A DNA stretch of 53,226 nt from an uncultured Elusimicrobiales bacterium (GTDB lineage Bacteria > Elusimicrobiota > Elusimicrobia > Elusimicrobiales > Elusimicrobiaceae), in the NCBI GenBank assembly GCA_944324685.1, contig CALUXG010000018.1:1-53226 (forward strand), read 5' to 3'. Within the stretch, counting starts at the first letter, position 1. Every line of letters begins with the position of its first letter. A program made the position numbers and the translations under genes. Shown here in pieces: positions 40,676-49,856 of this stretch. Below the pieces are notes generated by a model. It did no database searches, had not been told where the DNA came from, and was given only the letters and a program-made list of their open reading frames with translations.

Positions 40676-43279
40676 ATGCCCCAACATATGATACAAACCA
40701 ATTTTGCCGGCGGAGAGATCAGTCCGCAGCTTTACAGCCGCGCCGCAGGCGCCGGAGAGGGTTTTTTGAAGACCGCCCGTAATTTTTTGATACATCCGCA
40801 GGGGTGTGTTTCCAACCGTTCCGGCACGGCATACGTACACAGCGCCAAATATGCAGACAAAGCCTGCCGTTTGATTCCTTTTGTGCTTAGCGAAGAAGAA
40901 GCCTATGTGTTAGAGGTGGGGCATGAGTATATACGCGTACACACACAAGCGGGGACGCTGCTTGATGGCGACGGAGATGACTATGAATTGGCGTCGCCTT
41001 ATCAGGAAATAGAATTGGCGGTTTTGAATTATGTGCAGTATGACCAAACGCTTTTTTTGGTGCATCCGAATCATTGTCCGAAAAAATTATTCCGCGGTAA
41101 CGACGGTTATTTTACTTTGCAGGACATGACGATAAAAGACGGCCCGTTCATGTTGGCCAATACGGATGAAAATAGAAAAATACGTTTGGTGGCGCAAAGC
41201 GGAACGGTGGTTTCGGAAGGAGTCAAAGCCGTATTGTCATTTTTACCGGTTAGTTATCCGAATTATTTTATTCAGGTCTTTTGGCAGGGGCAGATGTTTT
41301 TTATGGCTATGGAATACGGTTTTAATGTCGCCGACGTAGTCAATGCTTTTAACAATACTTACGCCGCCTCCGGATGCAAAGCCTACAATCAGGGAGGGGT
41401 ACTTCGTATAGAATCGCCGCAAAGCAGCGGCGGCGATTATAACGGCGCACAGCTGACCATTTATTATTGTTCGGGCGTCGTCACGCCGCCTCAGCTGGTG
41501 GTAACGCAGCAGATGAGCGGCGGCTGTAACGCCGGAGAGAGCGTCAGTCAAGGCGAAACGAAATATTATTTGGAATCAAACGTTGATTTATTTCAGCCCG
41601 GGCAAGTGGGCGCGCTGTTTGCTTTGCGCCAACGCGTGGAAAGCCCTTATGAAAGCGGTACCTTGGGATATGAAGACATTTCCAAGGTCATAAAAACGGG
41701 AGGAGACTGGACTTTGCGCACAACGGGCAGCTGGTATGGCGATATTGTTTTAGAATCTTCGGAAGACAACAATGTCTGGGAGAAAGTAAAACATTTCAGC
41801 AAAGCCCAAGACGAGGAAAATTTTAATACGGTGGGCAGTTTGGCTTTGTCAGCCAAAATGCATTATTTGCGCATACGCTGTTTGGGCATATCCGGAGAAA
41901 TGGGATATGTGCTTCAGGCGGAATCTTTTCATCAGGAAGGCATTGTGAAATTGTCCAGTTATGTCAGCGCTGATAAAGTGCAAGTAACTTTACAGCGGCA
42001 CGCCGCGTTGTTGGACGAATGGACGGATGATTGGTCGGAGGGTTCGTTCAGTCCGCAGGCGGGGTATCCGCGCTGTGTTTTTTTCTATCAGGATCGGCTG
42101 GGGTTTGCCGGTACGAAAAAAGAACCGCAAACCGTTTGGTTTTCTAAGACGGGCGAGCATGAGGATTTCGGCTATTCCCGCACATTGGAAGATTCCGACG
42201 CGCTGAGCATTAATCTTTCAGGAAAAAAATTAAACGCCATTCATTCCGTAGCCGTCGGCGCGCGCTTGTTGCTTTTTACCGCCGGCAGCGAGTGGAGTCT
42301 GGGCTGCAGCGGCGCTTTGACCCCTTATAATATGGACATACATCAAGAAGGAGAGCGCGGCGCCAGCCCCGTCCCTCCCATTGTGGCGGGCAACCGCACG
42401 CTGTATGTGCAGGCGCGCGGCGGAGTATTGAGGGATTTTTTCTACCAATATACCAGTGCTTCATATACGGGGCGGGATTTAACGTTGCGCGCGCGCCATT
42501 TGTTTTTTAATCGGGAAATTAAAGAAATGGCTTATCAGCAGGAACCGGATAATTTAATCTGGTGTGTCATGAATGACGGCAGTTTATTGTCTTTGACCTA
42601 TTTGGCGGAGGAGGAAGTTTTTGCGTGGGCGCAACATCAAACGCAAGGGCAGTTCGTCAGCGTATGCAGCATACCGGCGCAGGGCAGCGACGAAACGTGG
42701 TTTGTCGTAAAGCGGGGGGAAAAATATTTTATAGAACGTTTGCTGCCGCGCTTGACCAGCCGTGTACCCGAAGATCAAATTTTTTTGGATTGCAGTATTT
42801 CCAAAAAAAATACGCAGGCTTTCAGCGAAGTGGAAGGACTGGCGCATTTAGAGGGCAGGGAAGTCGGCGTGCTGGCTGACGGAAGTCCTTTAGGAGCTTT
42901 GACGGTAACCAACGGCAAAATTATTTTGCCCTCCGCCGTACATACAGCCCATGTAGGCCTGCCTTATGAAGCCGTTTTGCAAACCCTTCCGCCGGATATG
43001 GCGTTCTCAGACGGAACGGCGCAAGACCGTTTGCGCCGGCCTGTGCAAGTCATGCTGAAATTGATGGACAGCCGCGGCGGAGCCGTAGGAGTCGGAGAGG
43101 GAAAACTGGAAGGGCTGGTTAATATTCCCGCTCAAAATTATGGAGAAGCCGCCTCTTTGCAAACGGGCGATTTTATCAAACAATTGTCTTCTTCTTACAG
43201 TTATTTCCCGTCTATAACATTTGTTCAGCAAGAACCGCTGCCCGTAACGTTGCTGGCGGTAATTTCCCGCTTTTGCTGA
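40676..43279 (+). CDS. Tail tubular protein B-like (tail nozzle)
   Basis: This 867-residue tail protein begins with NFAGGEISPQLYSRAAGAGEG and NFLIHPQGCVSNRSGTAYV, the signature of large podovirus tail nozzle proteins (T7 gp12-like). The rest is beta-rich, with QDRLGFAGTKKEPQTVWFSKTG and EEVFAWAQHQTQGQF as typical later motifs. GGAGG precedes the ATG. It follows the gp11-like gene directly, matching the usual order. Confidence 0.85.
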   Translation: MPQHMIQTNFAGGEISPQLYSRAAGAGEGFLKTARNFLIHPQGCVSNRSGTAYVHSAKYADKACRLIPFVLSEEEAYVLEVGHEYIRVHTQAGTLLDGDGDDYELASPYQEIELAVLNYVQYDQTLFLVHPNHCPKKLFRGNDGYFTLQDMTIKDGPFMLANTDENRKIRLVAQSGTVVSEGVKAVLSFLPVSYPNYFIQVFWQGQMFFMAMEYGFNVADVVNAFNNTYAASGCKAYNQGGVLRIESPQSSGGDYNGAQLTIYYCSGVVTPPQLVVTQQMSGGCNAGESVSQGETKYYLESNVDLFQPGQVGALFALRQRVESPYESGTLGYEDISKVIKTGGDWTLRTTGSWYGDIVLESSEDNNVWEKVKHFSKAQDEENFNTVGSLALSAKMHYLRIRCLGISGEMGYVLQAESFHQEGIVKLSSYVSADKVQVTLQRHAALLDEWTDDWSEGSFSPQAGYPRCVFFYQDRLGFAGTKKEPQTVWFSKTGEHEDFGYSRTLEDSDALSINLSGKKLNAIHSVAVGARLLLFTAGSEWSLGCSGALTPYNMDIHQEGERGASPVPPIVAGNRTLYVQARGGVLRDFFYQYTSASYTGRDLTLRARHLFFNREIKEMAYQQEPDNLIWCVMNDGSLLSLTYLAEEEVFAWAQHQTQGQFVSVCSIPAQGSDETWFVVKRGEKYFIERLLPRLTSRVPEDQIFLDCSISKKNTQAFSEVEGLAHLEGREVGVLADGSPLGALTVTNGKIILPSAVHTAHVGLPYEAVLQTLPPDMAFSDGTAQDRLRRPVQVMLKLMDSRGGAVGVGEGKLEGLVNIPAQNYGEAASLQTGDFIKQLSSSYSYFPSITFVQQEPLPVTLLAVISRFC

Positions 43280-43308
43280 CAAAACGCGCCCGAATATATC
43301 AGGCGCGT
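43279..43308 (-). terminator. Terminator of the minus-strand membrane protein gene
   Basis: The stem ACGCGCC/GGCGCGT is followed by TTTTG on the minus strand, about 20 bases after the stop at 43328. It gives the inserted gene its own transcription unit. Confidence 0.65.
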
Positions 43309-43327
43309 GAAGAGAAAATACGAATTG

Positions 43328-44125
43328 TCAAAATGCGGGAGAACCCATCGCTTCCGCCGGAAAGGCGGGAGAAGGCTGCCAACTCTGGGCGTTAAAACGG
43401 AAACTGCGAAGCGTTTGTTCCGTTTGTTGGCCGTTGTGTTGTCCGTAAAAACCCAGTAACGCGTAGAGCACATTGTTATTCTTGGCCAGCAACAGCTTAA
43501 AAGACATCTCCGCACCGGAAGAAGATGACAAAACGCCGTCCATAATGGCCGCCGAAGCATTTGTCCCCGCATAAATTTCTTCAGGCTCTTCTATGGAGAT
43601 TTGCCCGTTAAATTGCGCTTGCTGGGCTTGTCTGATAACGGTATGGGCTATTTCCATAGCGTCAGACGGATTATTGGGCAATTGCACGCGCGCCAGTAGA
43701 TAAGCGGAAAAAGGATTTTCTTCTTGCGGCGCCGTATTCAAAAAGAAGTTTGTGTCCACGCCCACCAACAAAGAAGGTCCGCCGTCCGGCAGGTCAATCC
43801 AGTCGCTTAGCACCGTACCGTCATAAAGCGTCAAGCCGAAGCCGAAGCGTTGGTCCTTGTATGCGTGCGGACCGTATACGGGTTGCTGTTGCGTTTGTAT
43901 GGTTTCAACAATGGGAGTCAGCGGAAGCAAATATTTGTTTACCGTACTGTACACGGCCCATACCATGGCGATAATCGTCAGCAGCGTAGCGGCGCCGGCC
44001 AAAATCAAAGGCCAGAAATTGCGTTGTTTGCTGCACAGCACCCAAATCAGCTTAAAAAGCAAAAAGAAAATGCCGTATAAAATAGCCGCAGCCAGCAGAG
44101 CTAATACAAACAAAAAAATCAACAT
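43328..44125 (-). CDS. Membrane-anchored protein of unknown function (moron-like)
   Basis: This 265-residue protein has two N-terminal membrane helices (about 1-23 and 35-58) and a soluble C-terminal domain (about 70-265). The domain has a repeated pattern of beta strands and YGPHAYKDQRFGFGLTLYDG near its start. I recognise no family. It lies opposite to all surrounding tail genes and has an ideal AGGAGG before its ATG and its own terminator. These are features of a moron expressed from the integrated element, for example for host protection or surface change. The start is 32 codons inside the longest frame. Confidence 0.75.
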   Translation of the reverse strand: MLIFLFVLALLAAAILYGIFFLLFKLIWVLCSKQRNFWPLILAGAATLLTIIAMVWAVYSTVNKYLLPLTPIVETIQTQQQPVYGPHAYKDQRFGFGLTLYDGTVLSDWIDLPDGGPSLLVGVDTNFFLNTAPQEENPFSAYLLARVQLPNNPSDAMEIAHTVIRQAQQAQFNGQISIEEPEEIYAGTNASAAIMDGVLSSSSGAEMSFKLLLAKNNNVLYALLGFYGQHNGQQTEQTLRSFRFNAQSWQPSPAFPAEAMGSPAF

Positions 44126-44146
44126 ACAGCCTCCTGATAAGAAAAT

Positions 44147-44638
44147 ATGAAACACGCCTTTTATCATGATATTAGTTTGGAGCCCCTTTGTAAAGCGCAT
44201 CTGGACGATTTGGCCGTGCATTTGCGCCGAGAGGACAAGGCGGAGTTGTGGGCGGCATATCGGCTGCCCGTGAGGCAGGCTTTGCAGGATTGCGCCCGAA
44301 AGTCAGCGGCGGCGTTTGCGTTGGTGCGGCGGGGACGGACCATGGCTGCGGCGGGGGTGGAAGCGCAAAGTTTGCTGGGGCGTCGGGCTTGTGTATGGTC
44401 TTGGACGGGGAGGGACGTTCTTTTTTGTCCAAAGCTTTTTTGGCGTTTTTCATGTATTGTCCGGGATTATTTTTTGTCTTTGTATCCGCAGTTATATGCG
44501 GCGTGCGATGTGCGCTATGCGGCGGCGCAGAGATATTTGCGGCGTTTGGGAGCTTGTGCAACAAAAGAAAAAATTTATTTGGCGGGAAAAGAAACCCGCT
44601 TTGTGCTGTATGTGTTTGAACGCCCGAAAGAGGCGTAA
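44147..44638 (+). CDS. Small phage virion protein, possibly GNAT-fold (T7 gp13-like)
   Basis: This 163-residue basic protein follows the tail nozzle block. Its pattern HLRREDKAELWAAY, a central MAAAGVEAQSLLGRRACVWSW, and a C-terminal YLRRLGACATKEKIYL resembles the DUF2833/GNAT-like proteins found at the gp13 position of T7-type phages. The likeness is weak. The ribosome binding site is poor, and the start lies 21 bases from the divergent membrane protein start. Confidence 0.55.
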   Translation: MKHAFYHDISLEPLCKAHLDDLAVHLRREDKAELWAAYRLPVRQALQDCARKSAAAFALVRRGRTMAAAGVEAQSLLGRRACVWSWTGRDVLFCPKLFWRFSCIVRDYFLSLYPQLYAACDVRYAAAQRYLRRLGACATKEKIYLAGKETRFVLYVFERPKEA

Positions 44639-44660
44639 CTTTTAGGTCAAGGAGAAAAAT

Positions 44661-45173
44661 ATGGGAGGAGCCCTAGGAGGCGTATTATTTACGGGAGGAA
44701 CGGTTCTGTCCACGGCGGCGGAACTTTTGGGGCAGGATGCGGCGGAGGAGGAATATTATCAATCTATGGCCGCCGCTGCCGAAACGCAGGCGCGGCTGAC
44801 GCAGGAAAACGCCGCGCGCAATGCGCGCTATATTGTGGAAGACGCCGCTTATCAAAATAATGAACTGCTGCGTGATTATTCTTCTTTATTGGGCCGGCAA
44901 AAAACGGCGCTGGCGGCCAGCGGGCTTACGTCTGCTTCTGCCACGGCGCAGATGATTTTGAAAAACAGTCGGTTGAATGCGCTTTTAGATCAGGAAATGC
45001 TTAATGAAAATCTGGAGCGCGAAATCTATGAAAATAATTTCACCGCCAATGTAAAAATGGAACAGCAGTATACGCAGGCGCAGCAATATCGTCGTGCGGA
45101 AAAGCTGAGACCTAGCTGGTGGTCTAAAATGGGCGGAGTTTTGGGCGGATTATTTTCTGGCAGAGGCTATTGA
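44661..45173 (+). CDS. Internal virion protein-like (gp14 position)
   Basis: This 170-residue protein begins with a glycine-rich hydrophobic stretch GGALGGVLFTGGTVLSTAAELLG. A long Ala/Gln/Glu-rich helix with RQKTALAASGLTSASATAQMIL follows. The tail is glycine-rich and ends SKMGGVLGGLFSGRGY. This fits podovirus internal core proteins that are ejected into the envelope. AAGGAG lies before the ATG. Assignment rests on composition and position. Confidence 0.65.
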   Translation: MGGALGGVLFTGGTVLSTAAELLGQDAAEEEYYQSMAAAAETQARLTQENAARNARYIVEDAAYQNNELLRDYSSLLGRQKTALAASGLTSASATAQMILKNSRLNALLDQEMLNENLEREIYENNFTANVKMEQQYTQAQQYRRAEKLRPSWWSKMGGVLGGLFSGRGY

Positions 45174-45182
45174 GGGGGGAAA

Positions 45183-46718
45183 ATGAAAATACCCGTTTAC
45201 CGTCGTTCTATTTCTTATCGCCGCGCGCATGCGGCGGATATGTCTCCGGCTCCTGTGCTGGAAGATGCTATGGGGGAAGAAAAGTTTTCGCAATGGCAGA
45301 ACGCGGCCGGCGCTTTGCTGGGGTTATATGAATTGCCTGCCGCATTAAACCGAACGGTGCAGGCCTATAAAGGCGCCGCCCAGCGGTGGGAAACAGAATG
45401 GAAAGAGGCGGCATCTTTGATTAACGCCAAGGAGAAGCCGAAAGAAAGAGAGGAAACTTTGGAAGACTCCAACGCGGCAGAGAAAAAGGAGGGGGAGAAA
45501 AATTTTTCTTCTTCTCGGCGTATGCTTCAGCTGAATTTTGCGCGTGCGGAAGCGTTTGAACCGCAGACGTCCGGAGGCGGGAACGCAAACGATCCCGTTC
45601 GGCGTTTGGACGAACATTTTGCCAAGTATATGACTCGCTATGGGCAGAATAATGATTTATTGGCACAGGACTATGTCATTTTGCGTCGGGAATTAGGCGT
45701 TTTGCAAGAGAAAGAGAAGCAAAATCAGGCGCAGGAAATGCTGAAACAGGGCGCGGGGACATTTGTACAAACCGCCGCCATGGTCCGTACTCCGTCGGCT
45801 TTGGAGGCGTATATGCGCGACAATTTGGCCGCCGCTTCGCGGGAAGCCCGTGCGGCGGGTTGGAACGGTAAACAAATACGCGGCCGAATGAAAACGCTGA
45901 GAGCGCAGGCGGTGCGGCACAATGTGCAAGCGGCTTTGCAAAGCGGAGAAATGCGTCAAGCGGAAACAATATACCGGCATTTTTCTTCGTTTTTATCCGA
46001 AGAAGACCAAGCATTGCTTCGGAGAAAACTGACCGCGCGCAAGGCGGATTTGGCGGCGGCGGAGCTTTGGCCGCAGGCGCATGCAATGACCGCCGGCGCC
46101 ATGGAGGAGGACGAAGAAAAATTGCGTCTTTTCTCCAACAATGCCGCGGCCGGAGAAGATGCGGAGTTTGCGGAAGATTTGCATCAGGCTTTGAAAGCTC
46201 GGGCGAGGCAGGCTTCCCTGCGGCATTTGCGCCGCCGAGCACAGGCTTATCAAACATTGGCCTCGATGGATGCAAATGCGGATTTGACAAGCGTTTTACG
46301 GGAGGATTGTTTTGATAAAGATGAGTTTGAACAGAATCAAAAAGTTTTACGCGCATGTCAAATCCGCCGCGGCGGACGTTCGGTCCGCGGCGTATTTAAC
46401 CGTTTGCAGCGGCAATTAATGGACGGAAAACTGCAAGAGGAAGATTTGAGGAAATCTTTCGGAGCGGGGGAATTGTCCGCCCGAGATTATTGGTTGTTGC
46501 AAGGTCGCCGCTTTTCTCTGCAAGCCGGAGACAGCGCGTCTCAAGACCGTTTGCTTGCAGCCGCTTTAAGCAAGTTCTGCCGCCAAAACGGATTAGACGA
46601 GGAGCAAAGCGACGAAGTAATGTACTTTGTGTTTGCGCAGGGAAGCAATCCGTCGGAACAATTGGCCGCGGCACAAACGGTAAAACAAATATTTCTTTTA
46701 CAGGAGAAAAATCAATGA
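45183..46718 (+). CDS. Large internal virion protein-like (gp15 position)
   Basis: This 511-residue, highly helical and charged protein follows the gp14-position gene. Segments such as LDEHFAKYMTRYGQNNDLLAQDYVIL and NVQAALQSGEMRQAETIYRHFSSFLSEED are long amphipathic helices. There is no lytic transglycosylase motif, so it does not supply the missing muralytic activity in an obvious way. A GAGGGGGG tract precedes the ATG. It overlaps the fiber gene by four bases. Confidence 0.6.
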   Translation: MKIPVYRRSISYRRAHAADMSPAPVLEDAMGEEKFSQWQNAAGALLGLYELPAALNRTVQAYKGAAQRWETEWKEAASLINAKEKPKEREETLEDSNAAEKKEGEKNFSSSRRMLQLNFARAEAFEPQTSGGGNANDPVRRLDEHFAKYMTRYGQNNDLLAQDYVILRRELGVLQEKEKQNQAQEMLKQGAGTFVQTAAMVRTPSALEAYMRDNLAAASREARAAGWNGKQIRGRMKTLRAQAVRHNVQAALQSGEMRQAETIYRHFSSFLSEEDQALLRRKLTARKADLAAAELWPQAHAMTAGAMEEDEEKLRLFSNNAAAGEDAEFAEDLHQALKARARQASLRHLRRRAQAYQTLASMDANADLTSVLREDCFDKDEFEQNQKVLRACQIRRGGRSVRGVFNRLQRQLMDGKLQEEDLRKSFGAGELSARDYWLLQGRRFSLQAGDSASQDRLLAAALSKFCRQNGLDEEQSDEVMYFVFAQGSNPSEQLAAAQTVKQIFLLQEKNQ

Positions 46719-49012
46719 CTTTGTCTTATTCTCAGGCAAAAATTGTGTATCAGGGGGACGGGGAAACTACCCGCTGGGAAATACCTTTCCCCTATCTGCA
46801 AACGCAGGATTTGCAGATTGTCCGCGTGGCGCAGGACGGAACGGAGACGGTTTTGGACGGAGGTTTCAGTATAGATACGGACTTAAACGTTGTATGTTAT
46901 CCCGTATCCGACAGCCAGCTCTTGCCGCTGGCCCAAGGAGAGAAACTGCTCATCCGCCGACGTACGCCGCTTACCCAGCAAACGGATTTGCAGATGCAGC
47001 AGGCTTTTGATCCCGCCGTTTTGGAAGCGGGGTACGACAAAGCCATGATGATTGCACAGGAACAGGCCGAAGAAATTTCACGGGCGGTGCGTTTTCCGCC
47101 TTCGTCCGCATTGACACAAACGGATGCCGGACAATATCTGCGTAATTTACAGCAAGCGGCTGAGCAAGCGGCGGCGGCCAATAGCGCCGCACAAAGCGCG
47201 CTTTTGGCTTCACAAACGGCTTTAGAGGCGGCACAGCAAGCTGAAGAGGCTGTTCAAAATTATGTTTCCGCGGCGCAGGATTATGCCGCTCAGGCGCAAT
47301 TAAAAGCCGAAGCGGCGGCAGAAAGCGCAAGCGACGCCGGTGATTATGCGGACAATGCTTCCGACAGTGCAGCGGAGGCGGCCGAATCCGCCGCAGAGGC
47401 GGAGCAAAACGCGGCGGAAGCGGAGGAAGCTTTGGCGGATAAAGCGGATTTGGATGAAAACGGACATATCCCGTACAGCCAGCTACCGGCGGAAGCGCAA
47501 ATTTTGCTGGGTGTGGATTTTGACGGCGTTCATGCACAGGGCGTACGCACGTACGGCGCTATAGGCAAACAATGGACAAAATCCACCGACAGCGTAGCAG
47601 GCGTAGATGATTTTAAGGACAATCCGATTTACCAAGGTTATTATGCGTTGGTCAAATACAACCCTGCGCTAGGCCGTGCGGAAATAGTGGCCAGAGAGGG
47701 TACGGCGGAATACGAAGCCATGCTGGCCTCCGGTACGGAAGATTTTGACGTGGTGCGGATGTTCCATGTGTTTTATTACAAAAAAACGGTGAACGCGGAC
47801 GGAAGCCAAAGCATCGTATTAAGTCCTGTGGCGCTGGAGGGATTTAAGCCTTCTCCCATGCACTGGCGTAACGGCGTATTGCATGAGTGGATAGGCATTA
47901 CGCGGTATGCATGGGGAAAAGCAAGTGCGGCGCTGGGAGGCATGGCTTCGCGTACGGGACTGGTGATGCAGACGGCGCAGACGAATGAATGGTTTGAAGA
48001 GCGGGCGCGCGCCCGCGGTATGCGGATATTCGGGATAAAAGAAGCGTCGGCGCTGCAGATGTTAGGCACGGTCAAATACGCCCATTTGAACTGGCAGGCG
48101 GTATTGGGGGATGGTTGTTCTTTGACGGCGCGTACGGAGAGGGAAGTAACGGTTGGGCAGACGGAAGCGAACAGCGTGATCATATCCAAAGAATATAGGG
48201 ATGATTTTACGCAGGGATATAGTTTTAGGATAGGCAATGAGCTTTACAAAATAGTATCGGTGGAAGATTATGATACGCAGAACATACGCATCAATACGGA
48301 CACGGCGATCAGCAGCACGGCGGGGACCAAAGTAAGCGGTGCGCTGGCGTTAAACGGTACGGCGGACGCAGTAAAAGGAGAAGACGGGGAGAACGCAAGT
48401 ATGCATACCATCACTACGCGTCGTGCCATTATAGCCATGGGGATAGAAAATTTATATGGGAACGGATGGAAAAAGCTAAGCGGGATTATGCGCATGGGCG
48501 GCTACAGTTATATCAATCCTGCTCCGGATGAGCAGTATGCGTGCCCGACGCAGACGGATACGAAAGGTTGGGAAAAAGGACCGGCGGTGATGACGACGAC
48601 GGGTTATATCAAACGTTTTGCGGACAATGAAGCTTTGGGCAAACATGGGTATTTGTCCATACCGGTGGAATTGGGGGGCAATGCCGACAATCCTGTGGGA
48701 GATTATCAATACTCCACGGCAGACAGCGTCCCTCGGCTCTGTACCTTTGGCGGTTCCATGGAAAACGGAGCGGGGGACGGGGCGTATTATTTGGACTGGA
48801 ACTCCGCCGTCAATGCGGTGCGTTGGAACAGCGGTGCACTGGGGGTATTTGTGCCGATGAGTGTGCAGGAAGAAATACGCGGATTAAAGACGGCATTGGC
48901 GGCGTTGGAAACAAACGGTGCTGCCATGGCGCAGACAAATGCATTGGCGTCGGAGGCAAGTGCGGGCGTAGCGCAAGCGGAGGTGCAGGGCAATGACGGC
49001 GGAAACATTTGA
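46715..49012 (+). CDS. Tail fiber with C-type-lectin-like receptor-binding domain
   Basis: This 765-residue fiber has an N-terminal domain (about 1-125) like the T7 fiber virion-attachment part, with YQGDGETTRWEIPFPYL and LIRRRTPLTQQTDLQ. An Ala/Glu-rich coiled coil follows (about 145-245). After a mid domain the C-terminal segment carries FGGSMENGAGDGAYYLDWN then WNSGALGVF, the pattern of C-type-lectin-fold phage receptor-binding tips, including targets of diversity-generating retroelements. A final helical tail follows. CAGGAG precedes the ATG. No reverse transcriptase or template repeat is seen in the window. Confidence 0.82.
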   Translation: MTLSYSQAKIVYQGDGETTRWEIPFPYLQTQDLQIVRVAQDGTETVLDGGFSIDTDLNVVCYPVSDSQLLPLAQGEKLLIRRRTPLTQQTDLQMQQAFDPAVLEAGYDKAMMIAQEQAEEISRAVRFPPSSALTQTDAGQYLRNLQQAAEQAAAANSAAQSALLASQTALEAAQQAEEAVQNYVSAAQDYAAQAQLKAEAAAESASDAGDYADNASDSAAEAAESAAEAEQNAAEAEEALADKADLDENGHIPYSQLPAEAQILLGVDFDGVHAQGVRTYGAIGKQWTKSTDSVAGVDDFKDNPIYQGYYALVKYNPALGRAEIVAREGTAEYEAMLASGTEDFDVVRMFHVFYYKKTVNADGSQSIVLSPVALEGFKPSPMHWRNGVLHEWIGITRYAWGKASAALGGMASRTGLVMQTAQTNEWFEERARARGMRIFGIKEASALQMLGTVKYAHLNWQAVLGDGCSLTARTEREVTVGQTEANSVIISKEYRDDFTQGYSFRIGNELYKIVSVEDYDTQNIRINTDTAISSTAGTKVSGALALNGTADAVKGEDGENASMHTITTRRAIIAMGIENLYGNGWKKLSGIMRMGGYSYINPAPDEQYACPTQTDTKGWEKGPAVMTTTGYIKRFADNEALGKHGYLSIPVELGGNADNPVGDYQYSTADSVPRLCTFGGSMENGAGDGAYYLDWNSAVNAVRWNSGALGVFVPMSVQEEIRGLKTALAALETNGAAMAQTNALASEASAGVAQAEVQGNDGGNI

Positions 49013-49214
49013 AATGCTGTGGAAAGTGGCGGCCATTGTGTTTGCCGCGGGCGGTGTGTGGAATGAACTGCGCGCCATACGCAAAGACATTGCGCGACTG
49101 GAAGCCAAGCAGGACAAATACAACAATTTGCAAGTGCGCGTGGCGAAACTAGAGGACAGCGTGAGCAGTGCGCACAAGCGCATCAGTGAATTGCATTTTG
49201 GCCGTCATATCTGA
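48993..49214 (+). CDS. Small membrane protein with coiled coil, holin-associated
   Basis: This 73-residue protein has one N-terminal membrane helix (about 8-26) and a coiled coil with RKDIARLEAKQDKYNNLQVRV. The shape matches XhlA-like or other holin partner proteins at the start of phage lysis cassettes. GGAGG precedes the ATG, which lies 20 bases inside the fiber gene. Function is inferred. Confidence 0.65.
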   Translation: MTAETFEMLWKVAAIVFAAGGVWNELRAIRKDIARLEAKQDKYNNLQVRVAKLEDSVSSAHKRISELHFGRHI

Positions 49215-49274
49215 AGTTTGTTCTATGCGTATATATTAGCTGTAAATGAAATATTCATATAACAGGAGGAAATC

Positions 49275-49466
49275 ATGTTTGAATGGTTACAAAATAATTG
49301 GAACGATGTATTGGCCATTATCGGAGGTGCGGTGCTGATTGTATCCACGATTGTCAAATTGACGGCGACGGATAAAGACGACACGGTGTGGGCCAAGGTG
49401 CTGAAAGTGCTTTCTGCGCTGTCTTTGGTCAATCCCGATGGTTCCGTGGCGGGCAAAGGCAGATGA
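49275..49466 (+). CDS. Holin-like small membrane protein
   Basis: This 63-residue protein has one strong membrane helix (about 12-30, VLAIIGGAVLIVSTIVKL). The short tail KDDTVWAKVLKVLSALSLVNPDGS recalls small phage holins encoded near fibers. An ideal AGGAGG lies upstream. Its stop overlaps the i-spanin start by four bases. Confidence 0.65.
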   Translation: MFEWLQNNWNDVLAIIGGAVLIVSTIVKLTATDKDDTVWAKVLKVLSALSLVNPDGSVAGKGR

Positions 49467-49675
49467 CGGCGCGTCTTGTCTGTCTCTGTGCGGCATGCGG
49501 CATGCTGTGTGCGTTTGGCGCGGTGTTATACCGCGCCGGACGCCAAAGCGCTGAAAACAAGGCCCGCCGCGGCAAGGAAAAAGAGTATGAACAAACGGAT
49601 AAAATTATTCGCGCTGTGTCTGTTATGGGCCGCGGGGAGCTGCTTAAGCGGCTGCGCGGCGGCGGTAAAAAGTAA
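49463..49675 (+). CDS. i-spanin-like (Rz-like) protein
   Basis: This 70-residue protein has an N-terminal membrane helix (about 3-25) and a charged periplasmic tail with NKARRGKEKEYEQTDKII. It matches a short inner-membrane spanin. Its 3' half contains the o-spanin gene in the +1 frame, the arrangement typical of Rz/Rz1. The start was set at the ATGA overlap with the holin gene. Confidence 0.65.
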   Translation: MTARLVCLCAACGMLCAFGAVLYRAGRQSAENKARRGKEKEYEQTDKIIRAVSVMGRGELLKRLRGGGKK

Positions 49676-49784
49676 CGCCGCCGTATGCCGCATCACGTTT
49701 GATTACAGCGACGATAACTTGGAGCGGTTAAATACGCAAAACTTGCGCGCTTTGGTCAGTTTTAAGCAAATATGCGGCGGATAA
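49587..49784 (+). CDS. o-spanin-like (Rz1-like) lipoprotein
   Basis: This 65-residue lipoprotein has a signal sequence and lipobox LSGC with Cys23. The mature part is short and polar. It starts inside the i-spanin gene in another frame and extends 109 bases past its stop. AAGGA lies nine bases before the ATG. With the i-spanin it would join inner and outer membranes at lysis. Confidence 0.75.
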   Translation: MNKRIKLFALCLLWAAGSCLSGCAAAVKSNAAVCRITFDYSDDNLERLNTQNLRALVSFKQICGG

Positions 49785-49856
49785 AGAAACGGCTCTTGGC
49801 GCCCTCTTTTGCGAATGGGCCATGTGTATAAAACGCATGTATATTTTGGCAGTGCA

